From Postechiella sp039985655 (GTDB lineage Bacteria > Bacteroidota > Bacteroidia > Flavobacteriales > Flavobacteriaceae), in the NCBI GenBank assembly GCA_039985655.1, contig JBDWSF010000018.1:1-64000 (forward strand): a DNA stretch of 64,000 bases. The letters are read 5' to 3'. Of the stretch, positions 29,001 to 35,486 are shown one piece after another. Position numbers and translations under genes: made by a program. The notes under the pieces were generated by a model. It had not been told where the DNA came from, searched no databases, and worked only from the letters and a program-made list of their open reading frames with translations. Each line of letters starts with the position of its first letter. The stretch's first letter is position 1.

Positions 29001-29105
29001 CCAGAAATACAAACGCTTAAAGCAATTAAAAATAAAGCCAACTCAAAAGAGCAACTTTATATTCAACAAAAGATAAACGAAATTCAATCAAAAATAAATA
29101 AATAA
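23079..29105 (+). CDS. giant adhesin-like exoprotein with HYR, C-type lectin, beta-repeat and dockerin-like modules
   Basis: The 2,008-residue protein has a signal peptide (…NSNAQ, residue 24). A HYR-type domain (about 187-485) has a C-type lectin domain inserted into it (about 311-455: FDFIGTHDGRSYFVS ... GRWNDVNNNTARHYILEK). Two large beta-strand repeat modules follow (about 485-1063 and 1064-1637), both opening with LTI-DGTTL-ISDLI and closing with IIDNDG ... VGTFN. A second HYR-like domain (about 1643-1725) precedes a C-terminal region seen in Bacteroidota haemagglutinin-like proteins (VDWVWVELRDA, LLQRDGDVV). Two dockerin-like calcium loops lie at the end, DADSDGNV from Asp1891 and DIDLNGNI from Asp1934. 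It has no T9SS tail of its own. It is probably a surface adhesin or carbohydrate binder; ligand unknown. Confidence 0.88.
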   Translation: MKAKFPLILILAIFSLWQTNSNAQCDANNDFVQWGDSNWYDIDIPNDSRPDNVGQTFIATCTGPIRGTTLVTDNVRGGNIGGVSMTAELWLNPFSSSRVLMASQTQDINFHTIEGSDEEDYFPFSSLPQVTAGEEYAVVFTLNDTQYTVGVDVQLSNFYPEGNFIRDWSTTGTGSWDLRTRVHYEDNVAPEANCKNITRALDANNTLLNLNATAINNNSTDADSGIATRFISKSTFDCNDVGYNSVRLIVTDQNGNSDVCESVVFITDGNDPVLTCPGDMTVTADYETGTAIVNYADVTYDDCTFEWADGFDFIGTHDGRSYFVSHTPLVPSEAFANAELQGGHVTTVIDAEHNEWLRAAVNNQGLTNEDILIGYNDVTQEDTFVWHNPNGGSTYENWATLEPNNSGPGAGEDYTIMNGGGRWNDVNNNTARHYILEKSEANIRQSSGLVSGSEFPVGTTINYFSATDAFGNTGNCFFIVEVLPAPIETTVVLDNGELIITDVLNESSDQITFSSDGTTLTISDLIDPSVSGGPTLVDLTTVTVPLASITNGIVFNSGNGGNTGFNIITFANDLTLTGVDNDITLNGLRGYVQTGSINIEGDLTINGIGFGLTLFGFDLTLGEITANNLNIDGVDRILDELGSPLTISGDTQLLAADGINIENYGASHTFVGEVNLTSGELIFSAGADTTFGDINATDQGVGVSHTLLVSGGDITFNGDVTILGSNATLNVVGVENITQTGGGIEAPNLIFKGTENTAVSIDNNNNNNIQSLETINFFEALGSTAVDLGSLSYTNTTNMVLGTIDVNEFNITAPQLDFEPGVTNIRKRGSGVSNFNANIDVINGTGTASINHNAGTINFNGDTNDFLSQMTYVGLPETITNINSLTTDFPAGGPNRLFTFGTLNATGAIDAGDIDINLFNGANFSLNTTSLTGVPYVQGALTNISGGAKITPGGGTTGLEYSFDDLTINTGATFAPFIEGTGVSEFDKLAVNGTLTLDDANLAPTGGYVIGPDDELIIIDNDGTDDAVVGTFNDLPEGREVIFGDFVGMISYEGGDGNDVVLIPLLDTEVNLTGGTLTIEDINGGLSNDNITLSNDGTTLIISDLIAPVKIVGAVTPVTETSVSVPLASITNGFQFLSEGGVDSITINNALTLSGSDNFFIADNIDNYTQNAALTVGGSIWLSGTDTSNILFGEITASNLNLIEFNNVDDSDGKRLNISGQVSMRTLGTVNIDNGSGNESDHFFGGLVDIEAALVSNFTTGSDLSISIRTTATNGINNIIASPGAITVSGTTTTAGDSDINLSATSITQLADVTITTDELIITANGNNPTVELLNATNDINLLTSETLLQSLSITDVDDIELGDITVDEFTITAPTINMTSETDFTKIGVGVGNFVGFSFSNEGTGSITQSGGTIIFNGDTVLFGGITYNGSSGTTTKFTGGQTFIGDNFTFGTLLVEDRFVIEALDEFNLLDESNVVTVLDQTIVGNDVGPDFIKIFGGYGTFTGSPTTISTNGEILPFTFGSLTFENDLRIENGAKFNAQLFGIELDDYSRINVTGTVTLDNAELDASFNILSNLVGPGFELVIIDNDGVDPIVGTFNGFPEGSMIETSQFGTIKTGTLSYTLGDGNDFGWKYDDVVPTAVCQDITINIEGSEIITVTGDQLDGGATDNTEITEILIDGQASLDFTSADIGDHEVTITFADTNGNTSECMATITLVPIGITVSPKVYLQGAFLNPNQGEEDLMRDDLRVAGLLPTVSPYDDALRTDSLTFLDGFFATINDNIVDWVWVELRDATDNTNVIDGQSALLQRDGDVVGIDGVSPLSFSQPADNYYIVIKHRNHLGIMSNSAIDLNGTATVVDFTDGSTATYGSNAQATFGMPTGIQGMWAGDADSDGNVNFSFDGNKVLLDLLLHLNNTTFSSSYTEADGYLDADIDLNGNISLQDDLNNLLLNVLFYPSNTSFSSSYGLFDEQLPEIQTLKAIKNKANSKEQLYIQQKINEIQSKINK
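25363..25383 (+). repeat. AAT trinucleotide microsatellite in the giant gene
   Basis: About seven AAT/ATA units encode a run of six Asn residues. As a trinucleotide tract, length changes would add or remove residues without shifting the frame. Confidence 0.8.
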
Positions 29106-29127
29106 TAACCCCTTAAAATTTAAAATA

Positions 29128-29934
29128 ATGAAAAAAGAATTACAGATACTATTTGTGTTAATATTTACAAGTGTTTCCAGCCAGATATTCGGGCAATCAA
29201 TCCTTACATATGATTTGCGATGTAGTACTGATGGTACAGCCTATGAAGTTTATATTACTCGAAATACTACAGCAATAGCACCATTGACAACAGCAGCAAG
29301 TTCACGTGTTACTTTAGTGCTACCAACAGGAAGTAGAACTGTTTCACATACTGATGAAGGGAATTTATTTTACACAGCTTTACCCGCTATTAACAACCCT
29401 GGAGGTATTGGAAATGATTATTATGGATTTAGTACATCAGGCGGGCAATCATTAATCGGTTCTCTCACAGCTGATGTGCCTACTTTATGGATGACTTTTA
29501 TACCTTCTGATGGCGTGGATCAAGATGCAAGATTATTTATTAATGGCACAGACCCTAGTTCAACAGATGCAGGGATGAACGGAGTAGACCTTTCCAATTC
29601 GTTTTTTACAATAACCATAGCGGGGCTTAGTAATGAATACAACGGGAATACAAATAGTATAATTAATTGTGGAGGCACCTTAACTGTTGAAGAAATTAGT
29701 TTGAGTTCACTAAAATTATATCCTAATCCAGCCAAGGAAGAGGTCTATATAAAAGGAAATCTGAGTGATATTAAAAAAATAGAGATCTATGATATAACAG
29801 GACAGTTAGTGAAACGATTAGAAAAGGAAAATTTAAAAGCAACAATATATATAAGTGAATTTGAGTCTGCAGTATACTTTGTTAAACTATATGGCAATAA
29901 AGGACTGAAAACGATACGATTGATAAAAGAGTAA
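29128..29934 (+). CDS. T9SS-anchored partner protein of the giant adhesin
   Basis: The 268-residue protein begins 22 bp after the giant gene and is surely in its operon. A signal peptide (…SQIFGQ, residue 23) is followed by a beta-rich domain of about 165 residues (YDLRCSTDGTAYEVYITRN ... FFTITIAGLSNEY). A type A T9SS sorting domain (LKLYPNPAKEEVYIKG ... SAVYFVKLYGN) closes the protein. The beta domain has the size and strand pattern of a cohesin-like fold, which would suit the dockerin-like end of its neighbour; this is inference, not a recognised family match. It would be surface-attached after T9SS processing. Confidence 0.82.
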   Translation: MKKELQILFVLIFTSVSSQIFGQSILTYDLRCSTDGTAYEVYITRNTTAIAPLTTAASSRVTLVLPTGSRTVSHTDEGNLFYTALPAINNPGGIGNDYYGFSTSGGQSLIGSLTADVPTLWMTFIPSDGVDQDARLFINGTDPSSTDAGMNGVDLSNSFFTITIAGLSNEYNGNTNSIINCGGTLTVEEISLSSLKLYPNPAKEEVYIKGNLSDIKKIEIYDITGQLVKRLEKENLKATIYISEFESAVYFVKLYGNKGLKTIRLIKE

Positions 29935-29956
29935 ATAATAAGTCAGGAATATAAAA

Positions 29957-30050
29957 ATATTAGCACGCTTTTTTGGTTGGTTAGTGCTAATATACCCTCT
30001 GGGTTTTTAATAGTTGCCCTGAGTTTTGAAAGAAGTTCAGGGCTTTTATT
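29957..30050 (+). terminator. hairpin plus terminator unit A (3' end of the adhesin operon)
   Basis: A 10-bp stem ATATTAGCAC/GTGCTAATAT (29957-29966, 29984-29993) is followed by a mini-hairpin ACCC-TCT-GGGT with T run. The main terminator is GCCCTGA/TCAGGGC (30016-30022, 30037-30043) with TTTTATTT. Its first hairpin is nearly identical to that of unit B. Confidence 0.75.
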
Positions 30051-30157
30051 TAAGAAAAAAGTTTATAATAAAATATTTTTGCTTTTAGTATGAACAGCTT
30101 CGAGAGTATACTAGTTATAATTATGACAGTAAAATCTGCTACTAAATTTGACTATGT

Positions 30158-30306
30158 ATTAATATGAAATACCTTTTAATGTAGGTCTGTTAAAGATCAA
30201 GATTAGAAGTGATTGCTATTATTAACTTACGGTGATTTATGCAAAAGGGGATGTTAAATCACTGTAACTAAACCTTCTTAGTAAATACATAAGAAGGTTT
30301 TTGTTT
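30158..30306 (+). ncRNA. candidate small transcript C
   Basis: A perfect -7 match TAAATTTG lies at 30144-30151 and no open frame follows. The unit ends in a 13-bp hairpin with one G-U (30227-30239 with 30255-30267) and a strong terminator, AAACCTTCTTA/TAAGAAGGTTT (30270-30280, 30290-30300) plus T run. At the dyad-2 register (30105-30120) the sequence AGTATACTAGTTATAA matches the operator consensus at only about 10 of 16 positions. The transcript start is estimated from the -7 element. Confidence 0.3.
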
Positions 30307-30336
30307 TGATAAAAAAGACGATAATATAAGAATTTG

Positions 30337-30404
30337 TAAGTACTAGGGCCTAAAAAACACGTACTGCCTCTAATTTGTTTTTTTAATATTTAGTTATTAG
30401 TTTG
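30337..30404 (+). promoter_or_regulatory. dual-dyad promoter P4, not followed by a protein gene
   Basis: The dyads TAAGTACTAGGGCCTA (30337-30352) and CACGTACTGCCTCTAA (30358-30373) are 21 bp apart. TTAGTTTG (30397-30404) follows after 23 bp and matches TAnnTTTG except for its second base. The spacing equals that of P1-P3. The next terminator is only about 175 bp downstream, with no open frame between. Confidence 0.6.
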
Positions 30405-30410
30405 TATCAT

Positions 30411-30578
30411 AAATATCTCATGATTTATATGGGTTTTTAATATGATTTTTGTTGTTCTTTAAGAGAATAACAAAATTAAAATATTAGCACGCTTAGGTTG
30501 GTTAGTGCTAATAATACCCCGTTAGGTTTTTTTAATAGTGAAGCCTCGAGTTAGATTTGGAACGCTCGAGGTTTTTTT
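30411..30578 (+). ncRNA. candidate regulator-controlled small RNA
   Basis: Transcription from P4 would start near 30411. It would run through an AT-rich leader into hairpin B (ATATTAGCAC 30481-30490 with GTGCTAATA 30505-30513) and stop at terminator CCTCGAG/CTCGAGG (30544-30550, 30565-30571) with seven T. The hairpin duplicates that at the 3' end of the adhesin operon. No ORF longer than a few codons is present. It could be a small RNA or a collapsed gene cassette. Confidence 0.4.
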
Positions 30579-30645
30579 AACAGGATATTGTTGTTCTTAA
30601 TAAAACATATGTTTTTATTCTAAAAAGAAATTTAGATTATTATTT

Positions 30646-30843
30646 ATGGAAATAGAAATAAAGATTGATTATAATTTAAAGGAACGTTGTGAAATTATTC
30701 AATTAGCAATTATAGCGTCACAAGAATTAAATGCTAACCAATTAATAAAATGGTTTGAAAACCATATTGAACAAAAACAAAAAAATAATATCTTAAACAA
30801 CGTCCAAAGTATAGAAGAGTTCTATGAGGCAACAAAAGTGTGA
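30646..30843 (+). CDS. small hypothetical protein
   Basis: This 65-residue open frame starts at an ATG 12 bases after an A/T-rich leader. Its composition is protein-like: charged and amphipathic, predicted mostly helical (CEIIQLAIIASQELNANQLIKWFENHIEQ). There is no signal peptide and no recognised family. It lies just beyond terminator B and before a 600-bp non-coding stretch. It could be a small regulator or a chance frame. Confidence 0.45.
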   Translation: MEIEIKIDYNLKERCEIIQLAIIASQELNANQLIKWFENHIEQKQKNNILNNVQSIEEFYEATKV

Positions 30844-31452
30844 ATTTCGTTTAGATATAATATATGAGTTTTATCGAATATAGGTTTGATATTTTTTATT
30901 TACGCTCTATAAGTAGAATTTTCATCTTTTTTAAATTGTATATTCTTTATTGTTAGCAGTTTTATTCTATTAAAGACGGGACTCGAATCCAATAAGTTTA
31001 GATTTGATTATCAATATTAAAATGTAAATAAGTTTTGATTTACTTTATTATATATGCATAATAATTGTACCGTTTTTGTATCCTGTGCATTTAAATATTG
31101 ATAAATAAAAGAATAGTTGCTTTCTGTATTGGAAGTGATTTTCATTTTAGAATTGTAATGTCATTTATGTAAATGATTTTCTTAAATTAGATACCTTTCT
31201 TTCAAGGTATACCTTCCGTAATTGTAAGTGTCAATTTTAATTAATTGATATACATGTTGTTATGTTGTAAAACAAAAAAATGATTGGATAATTCAGTTTT
31301 TGTTCTACATTTTGTTTTTTGCACAAAACCTAAATGAATATATCATTTTTCTGTATTCAATTTTTTAATATATATGATAAGTTTGTGTATTACTAATTTA
31401 ATCCTCTTATCGTATTTTAAATGCGTTATTGGATTCTTTTAAAATCTAAATA
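30844..31452. other. 609-bp intergenic region upstream of the homogentisate operon
   Basis: The stretch is very AT-rich with no coding frame. Its right part carries the regulatory motif and -7 element of the hmgA operon (31319-31385). A 13-base string at 30978-30990 resembles a tRNA T-arm on the minus strand, but no other tRNA part is present. Confidence 0.6.
31319..31385 (+). promoter_or_regulatory. promoter and operator of the homogentisate operon
   Basis: TTGCACAAAACCTAAAT opens a 39-bp motif (31319-31357), also containing ATCATTTTTCTGTA. It is matched at about 33 of 39 positions upstream of the TonB receptor gene (39233-39271). A perfect -7 element TAAGTTTG lies at 31378-31385, 59 bp from the motif start in both places. 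hmgA starts 67 bp further on. The binding protein is unknown; the AraC regulator at 51309-52190 is a candidate. Confidence 0.7.
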
Positions 31453-32610
31453 ATGCCATTTTATCATAAATTAGGAAAAATACCTCACAAAAGACACATT
31501 CAATTTCGTAAAAAAAACGGAGACTTATATTATGAACAGTTATTTGGAACTATTGGGTTTGACGGTATGTCAACAAATAGTTATCACGAGCAAAGGCCAA
31601 CACAAGTAAAAGAAATTAGAAAGCAATATAGTGTTGCTCCAAAAATTTCTAAGGCAAACAATATTCAATCATATAAACTAAAAGGTTTTGAAGTTGCTCC
31701 GCAAGATGATTTTTTAGAGAGCAGAAAAATTGTATTGACAAATTCAGATTGTCATATTGCGTTGGCAGCTCCAAAAAAATCTACAACCGAATATTTTTAT
31801 AAAAACACAGATTCTGATGAAATGATTTTTATTCATAAAGGAACTGGGAAATTAAGAACAATCTATGGAAATTTAGATTTCAAATATGGAGATTACTTAA
31901 TTATTCCAAGAGGAATTATTTATAAAATTGATTTTGATACTGAAGATAATCGCTTATTCATTGTAGAATCTCGTTCACCTATTTACACCCCTAAGCGTTA
32001 TAGAAACTGGTTTGGTCAATTATTAGAGCATTCACCATTTTGTGAACGCGATATCCGCCGACCATATGAATTAGAGACTAATAACGAAAAAGGAGATTTT
32101 ATTATAAAAGTAAAAAAGAAAGATGAGATTATTGAAATGGTTTATGCATCACACCCTTTTGATGTTATTGGCTATGATGGATTTAATTACCCGTATGCTT
32201 TGTCTATTCACGATTTTGAACCAATTACAGGTAGAATTCATCAACCGCCGCCAGTGCATCAAACTTTTGAGACCAGTACTTTTGTAATCTGCAGTTTTGT
32301 ACCAAGACTTTACGATTATCATCCAGAGGGTATTCCAGCACCTTATAACCATAGTAATATAGATAGTGATGAAGTTTTATACTATGTAGATGGGGATTTT
32401 ATGAGTAGAAACGATGTTGAAGCAGGTCATATTTCATTGCATCCTGCAGGTATTCCTCATGGTCCACACCCAGGCGCTGCAGAACGTAGTATTGGAAAAA
32501 CTAAAACAGAAGAATTAGCTGTAATGGTAGATACTTTCAAACCTTTAGCAGTAACAGAAGAAGCAATGAATATTGCAGATGAAACGTATTACACATCTTG
32601 GTTAGACTAA
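31453..32610 (+). CDS. hmgA: homogentisate 1,2-dioxygenase
   Basis: This cytoplasmic non-haem iron enzyme opens the ring of homogentisate to give maleylacetoacetate. The 385-residue protein matches the shorter bacterial form: MPFYHKLGKIPHKRHIQFRK at the start, a cupin core, and the C-terminal metal-binding part with QPPPVHQTFET, DEVLYYVDGDF and LHPAGIPHGPHPG. It is the first gene of an operon reaching to 39007, followed 15 bp later by fumarylacetoacetase, which catalyses a later step. Confidence 0.95.
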   Translation: MPFYHKLGKIPHKRHIQFRKKNGDLYYEQLFGTIGFDGMSTNSYHEQRPTQVKEIRKQYSVAPKISKANNIQSYKLKGFEVAPQDDFLESRKIVLTNSDCHIALAAPKKSTTEYFYKNTDSDEMIFIHKGTGKLRTIYGNLDFKYGDYLIIPRGIIYKIDFDTEDNRLFIVESRSPIYTPKRYRNWFGQLLEHSPFCERDIRRPYELETNNEKGDFIIKVKKKDEIIEMVYASHPFDVIGYDGFNYPYALSIHDFEPITGRIHQPPPVHQTFETSTFVICSFVPRLYDYHPEGIPAPYNHSNIDSDEVLYYVDGDFMSRNDVEAGHISLHPAGIPHGPHPGAAERSIGKTKTEELAVMVDTFKPLAVTEEAMNIADETYYTSWLD

Positions 32611-32625
32611 ATAATATAAATTAAA

Positions 32626-33873
32626 ATGACAAATAGTAACTGCTGGGTAGATATACCTAAAAATTCAGATTTTTCAATTCATAATATCCCGTTTGGAATT
32701 TTTTCTAATTCAGACGATACTAAACGTATAGGGGTAGCTATAGGAAACTATATTTTAGATTTAAGTGTTGCTTCATATGAAGGTGTTTTTGATACTTTAA
32801 CTATTGATGAGAATATCTTTAAAAATGAGTTCTTAAATCCTTTCATCGATTTAGGAAAATCAACAACAAATGCAGTAAGGTTAATTATTCAAAAAGAATT
32901 GACAGATGAGGCTTCAGTTTTAAAGGGTAATACTAAAGCCTTTATTTTACAAAGGGAAGCTATAATGCATTTACCAGTTTTTATAAGGGATTATACCGAT
33001 TTTTACTCTAGTATAGAACACGCTACAAATGTGGGTAAAATGTTTAGAGACCCCGAAAATGCTTTGCTCCCTAATTGGAGACATATTCCTGTAGGATATC
33101 ACGGTAGAGCATCTTCAATAATAAGTAGCGGACAAAATATACACAGACCTATGGGGCAAGTTCTTCCTGTAGGAGAAGATAAACCAATTTATACAACGTC
33201 AAAACGTGTAGATTTTGAATTGGAAATGGCTTTTATTATTGGAAAAAGTACCAATTTAGGGGAGACTCTAAATACTGATGTAGCAGAAGACTATATTTTT
33301 GGAAAGGTGCTGTTTAATGATTGGTCTGCAAGAGATATTCAAAAATGGGAATATATTCCATTAGGACCATTCTTAGCAAAAAACTTTGCTTCCTCAATCT
33401 CTCCTTGGATAGTTACTATGGAGGCCTTAGAGCCTTTTAGAGTTCAGGGACCAGAACAAGAGCCTAATGTGTTACCATATTTAGAATATGATGGTCAAAA
33501 GAATTACGATATTAAATTAGAAGTTGCTATTCAGCCAGAAAACGCAACAGAAACGACAATAAGTAATTCCAACTTCAAGTATATGTATTGGAATATGGTG
33601 CAACAATTAGCGCATCATACCATGAATGGCTGTAACTTAAGTGTTGGAGATATGATGGGGTCTGGAACTATAAGTGGTAAATCTCCAGACAGCTATGGTT
33701 CTATGTTAGAACTCGCTTGGGCAGGACAAAAGCCTATAAAACTTAATAATGATACAGAGCGCAAATTTATTAATGATAACGACACCGTTATTATGCGTGG
33801 GTATTGTGATAACGATATTATACGCGTAGGATTTGGAGAAGTAAGAACAAAGCTGTTACCAGCAAAAAAATAA
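32626..33873 (+). CDS. fahA: fumarylacetoacetase
   Basis: The enzyme hydrolyses fumarylacetoacetate to fumarate and acetoacetate. At 415 residues the protein has the FAH N-terminal SH3-like part and catalytic domain, with HATNVGKMFRDPENALLPNW, PVGYHGRASS, ELEMAFIIG, NDWSARDIQKWEY and GDMMGSGTISG. These residues include the metal and substrate ligands of the family. It lies between hmgA and the flavin reductase-like gene with short gaps. No maleylacetoacetate isomerase is present between the two steps in this window. Confidence 0.96.
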   Translation: MTNSNCWVDIPKNSDFSIHNIPFGIFSNSDDTKRIGVAIGNYILDLSVASYEGVFDTLTIDENIFKNEFLNPFIDLGKSTTNAVRLIIQKELTDEASVLKGNTKAFILQREAIMHLPVFIRDYTDFYSSIEHATNVGKMFRDPENALLPNWRHIPVGYHGRASSIISSGQNIHRPMGQVLPVGEDKPIYTTSKRVDFELEMAFIIGKSTNLGETLNTDVAEDYIFGKVLFNDWSARDIQKWEYIPLGPFLAKNFASSISPWIVTMEALEPFRVQGPEQEPNVLPYLEYDGQKNYDIKLEVAIQPENATETTISNSNFKYMYWNMVQQLAHHTMNGCNLSVGDMMGSGTISGKSPDSYGSMLELAWAGQKPIKLNNDTERKFINDNDTVIMRGYCDNDIIRVGFGEVRTKLLPAKK

Positions 33874-33883
33874 TTAATTATTA

Positions 33884-34777
33884 ATGGCTACTAAAACAAT
33901 AGACCCAAAAACAATTAAAACGTCAGAATTGCATCAAATTTTGCTTTCTGCAGTGGCGCCTCGACCAATAGCTTTAGCAAGTACTATAGATGTTAACGGC
34001 AATGTTAATTTAAGCCCATTTAGTTTTTTTAATGTCTTTAGTGCTAACCCACCAATTTTAATTTTTTCGCCAGCAAGACGTGGTAGAGACAATACCGTTA
34101 AGCATACTTATGAAAATGTAAAGGCTGTAAATGAAGTCGTTGTTAATATTGTAAATCATAATATTGTAGAACAAACATCATTGTCTAGTACTGAGTATGA
34201 TAGCGATGTTAATGAATTTGAAAAAGCAGGTTTTACTGCTATTCCATCTGATACTATAAAACCTCCAAGAGTTGCAGAATCTCCTGTATCTTTTGAATGT
34301 AAAGTGCAAGACGTTATAGAACTTGGACATGAAGGTGGGGCAGGAAATTTGGTAATATCCAGAATAGAATGTATTCATATTCAAGAAAAATATTTGAATG
34401 CTTCAGGTAGCTTAGATACTCAAAAACTAGATTTAGTGGCGCGTATGGGAGAGAGCTGGTATTGTAGAGCAAGCGGAGAAGCATTATTTGAAATACCTAA
34501 ACCAATTTATAATAAGGGTATAGGTATAGACAATTTGCCAAAGCATGTCGTAGATAGCAATATTCTTTCAGGGAATAACCTCGGAAGGCTAGGTAATCTA
34601 GAACAAACGCCCAACGCATTACAAATTGAAAAGCATAAAAAAAGAGCAGACATACAAAGTATCTTTCAAATTGAAGATGAAAATGAAAGAAAAGACCAAT
34701 TGCACAAATATGCTCAAGTTTTTATAAAAAATAATCAACCAGAAATCGCTTTAGAAGTACTTTTCTGTATGAACTAA
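33884..34777 (+). CDS. flavin reductase-like domain protein
   Basis: The 297-residue protein carries an FMN-binding split-barrel of the flavin reductase/DIM6 group (VAPRPIALASTIDVNGNVNLSPFSFFNVFSANPP). The group includes reductases supplying reduced flavin and FMN-dependent oxidoreductases. The C-terminal 90 residues are helical and of no recognised function. Genes of this family often accompany hmgA/fahA in Flavobacteria, so a part in aromatic catabolism is likely, though the reaction is unknown. Confidence 0.85.
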   Translation: MATKTIDPKTIKTSELHQILLSAVAPRPIALASTIDVNGNVNLSPFSFFNVFSANPPILIFSPARRGRDNTVKHTYENVKAVNEVVVNIVNHNIVEQTSLSSTEYDSDVNEFEKAGFTAIPSDTIKPPRVAESPVSFECKVQDVIELGHEGGAGNLVISRIECIHIQEKYLNASGSLDTQKLDLVARMGESWYCRASGEALFEIPKPIYNKGIGIDNLPKHVVDSNILSGNNLGRLGNLEQTPNALQIEKHKKRADIQSIFQIEDENERKDQLHKYAQVFIKNNQPEIALEVLFCMN

Positions 34778-34784
34778 TTGAAAA

Positions 34785-35486
34785 ATGATTAATAAACAAG
34801 TAACAAATGTTAATGAAGCCTTAGAAGGTCTTAAGGATAATATGACCTTGATGTTAGGTGGTTTTGGACTAAGTGGTATTCCAGAAAATGCCATAGCAGA
34901 GTTAGTAAAACTAGGTGTGAAAGGTTTAACTTGTATTTCTAATAATGCAGGTGTAGATGATTTCGGTTTAGGTTTGTTGCTTCAAAAACGTCAAATTAAA
35001 AAAATGGTATCCTCTTATGTTGGCGAGAATGATGAGTTCGAGAGGCAAATGTTATCGGGAGAATTAGACGTAGAACTTATTCCACAAGGCACATTGGCAG
35101 AACGCTGTAGAGCAGCTCAAGCTGGGTTTCCTGCAATATACACGCCAGCTGGTTATGGTACAGAAGTAGCAGAAGGTAAAGAAACTCGTGAGTTTGATGG
35201 TAAAATGTATGTTTTAGAGCACGCTTTTAAGGCAGATTTTTCTTTTGTAAAAGCTTGGAAAGGAGATGCGGCTGGAAACTTAATATTTAAAGGGACAGCT
35301 AGAAATTTTAATCCCAATATGTGTGGTGCAGCAAAAATAACGGTTGCCGAGGTAGAAGAATTAGTGCCATTAGGAACATTAAATCCCAATCAAATACATA
35401 TCCCAGGCATATTTGTACAACGCATTTTTCAAGGAGATACTTATGAAAAGCGTATAGAACAAAGAACAGTAAGAACAAAAGAATAA
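34785..35486 (+). CDS. scoA: 3-oxoacid CoA-transferase subunit A
   Basis: With subunit B it moves CoA from succinyl-CoA to acetoacetate, the end product of homogentisate cleavage. The 233-residue protein shows the CoA-transferase family I alpha features MLGGFGLSGIPENAI and CISNNAGVDDFGLGLL. The GTLAERCRAAQAGFPAIYTP segment and AFKADFSFVKAWKGD are also typical. It ends one base before the ATG of subunit B. Confidence 0.95.
   Translation: MINKQVTNVNEALEGLKDNMTLMLGGFGLSGIPENAIAELVKLGVKGLTCISNNAGVDDFGLGLLLQKRQIKKMVSSYVGENDEFERQMLSGELDVELIPQGTLAERCRAAQAGFPAIYTPAGYGTEVAEGKETREFDGKMYVLEHAFKADFSFVKAWKGDAAGNLIFKGTARNFNPNMCGAAKITVAEVEELVPLGTLNPNQIHIPGIFVQRIFQGDTYEKRIEQRTVRTKE

Larger units (their letters stand above)
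29935..30645. other. 711-bp intergenic region of hairpin-terminator units
   Basis: The stretch contains three hairpin-plus-terminator units (29957-30050, 30227-30306, 30481-30578), a -7 match at 30144, and the dual-dyad promoter P4. No open frame of coding quality is present. It appears to encode one 3' untranslated region and one or two small non-coding transcripts. Confidence 0.6.

Noticed and set aside
30970..30995. A tRNA T-arm-like string GGATTCGAGTCCC on the minus strand, possibly an attachment-site remnant
   Set aside because: No acceptor, D or anticodon arm and no CCA end surround it, and no second copy was noticed. It was judged chance or too weak to list.
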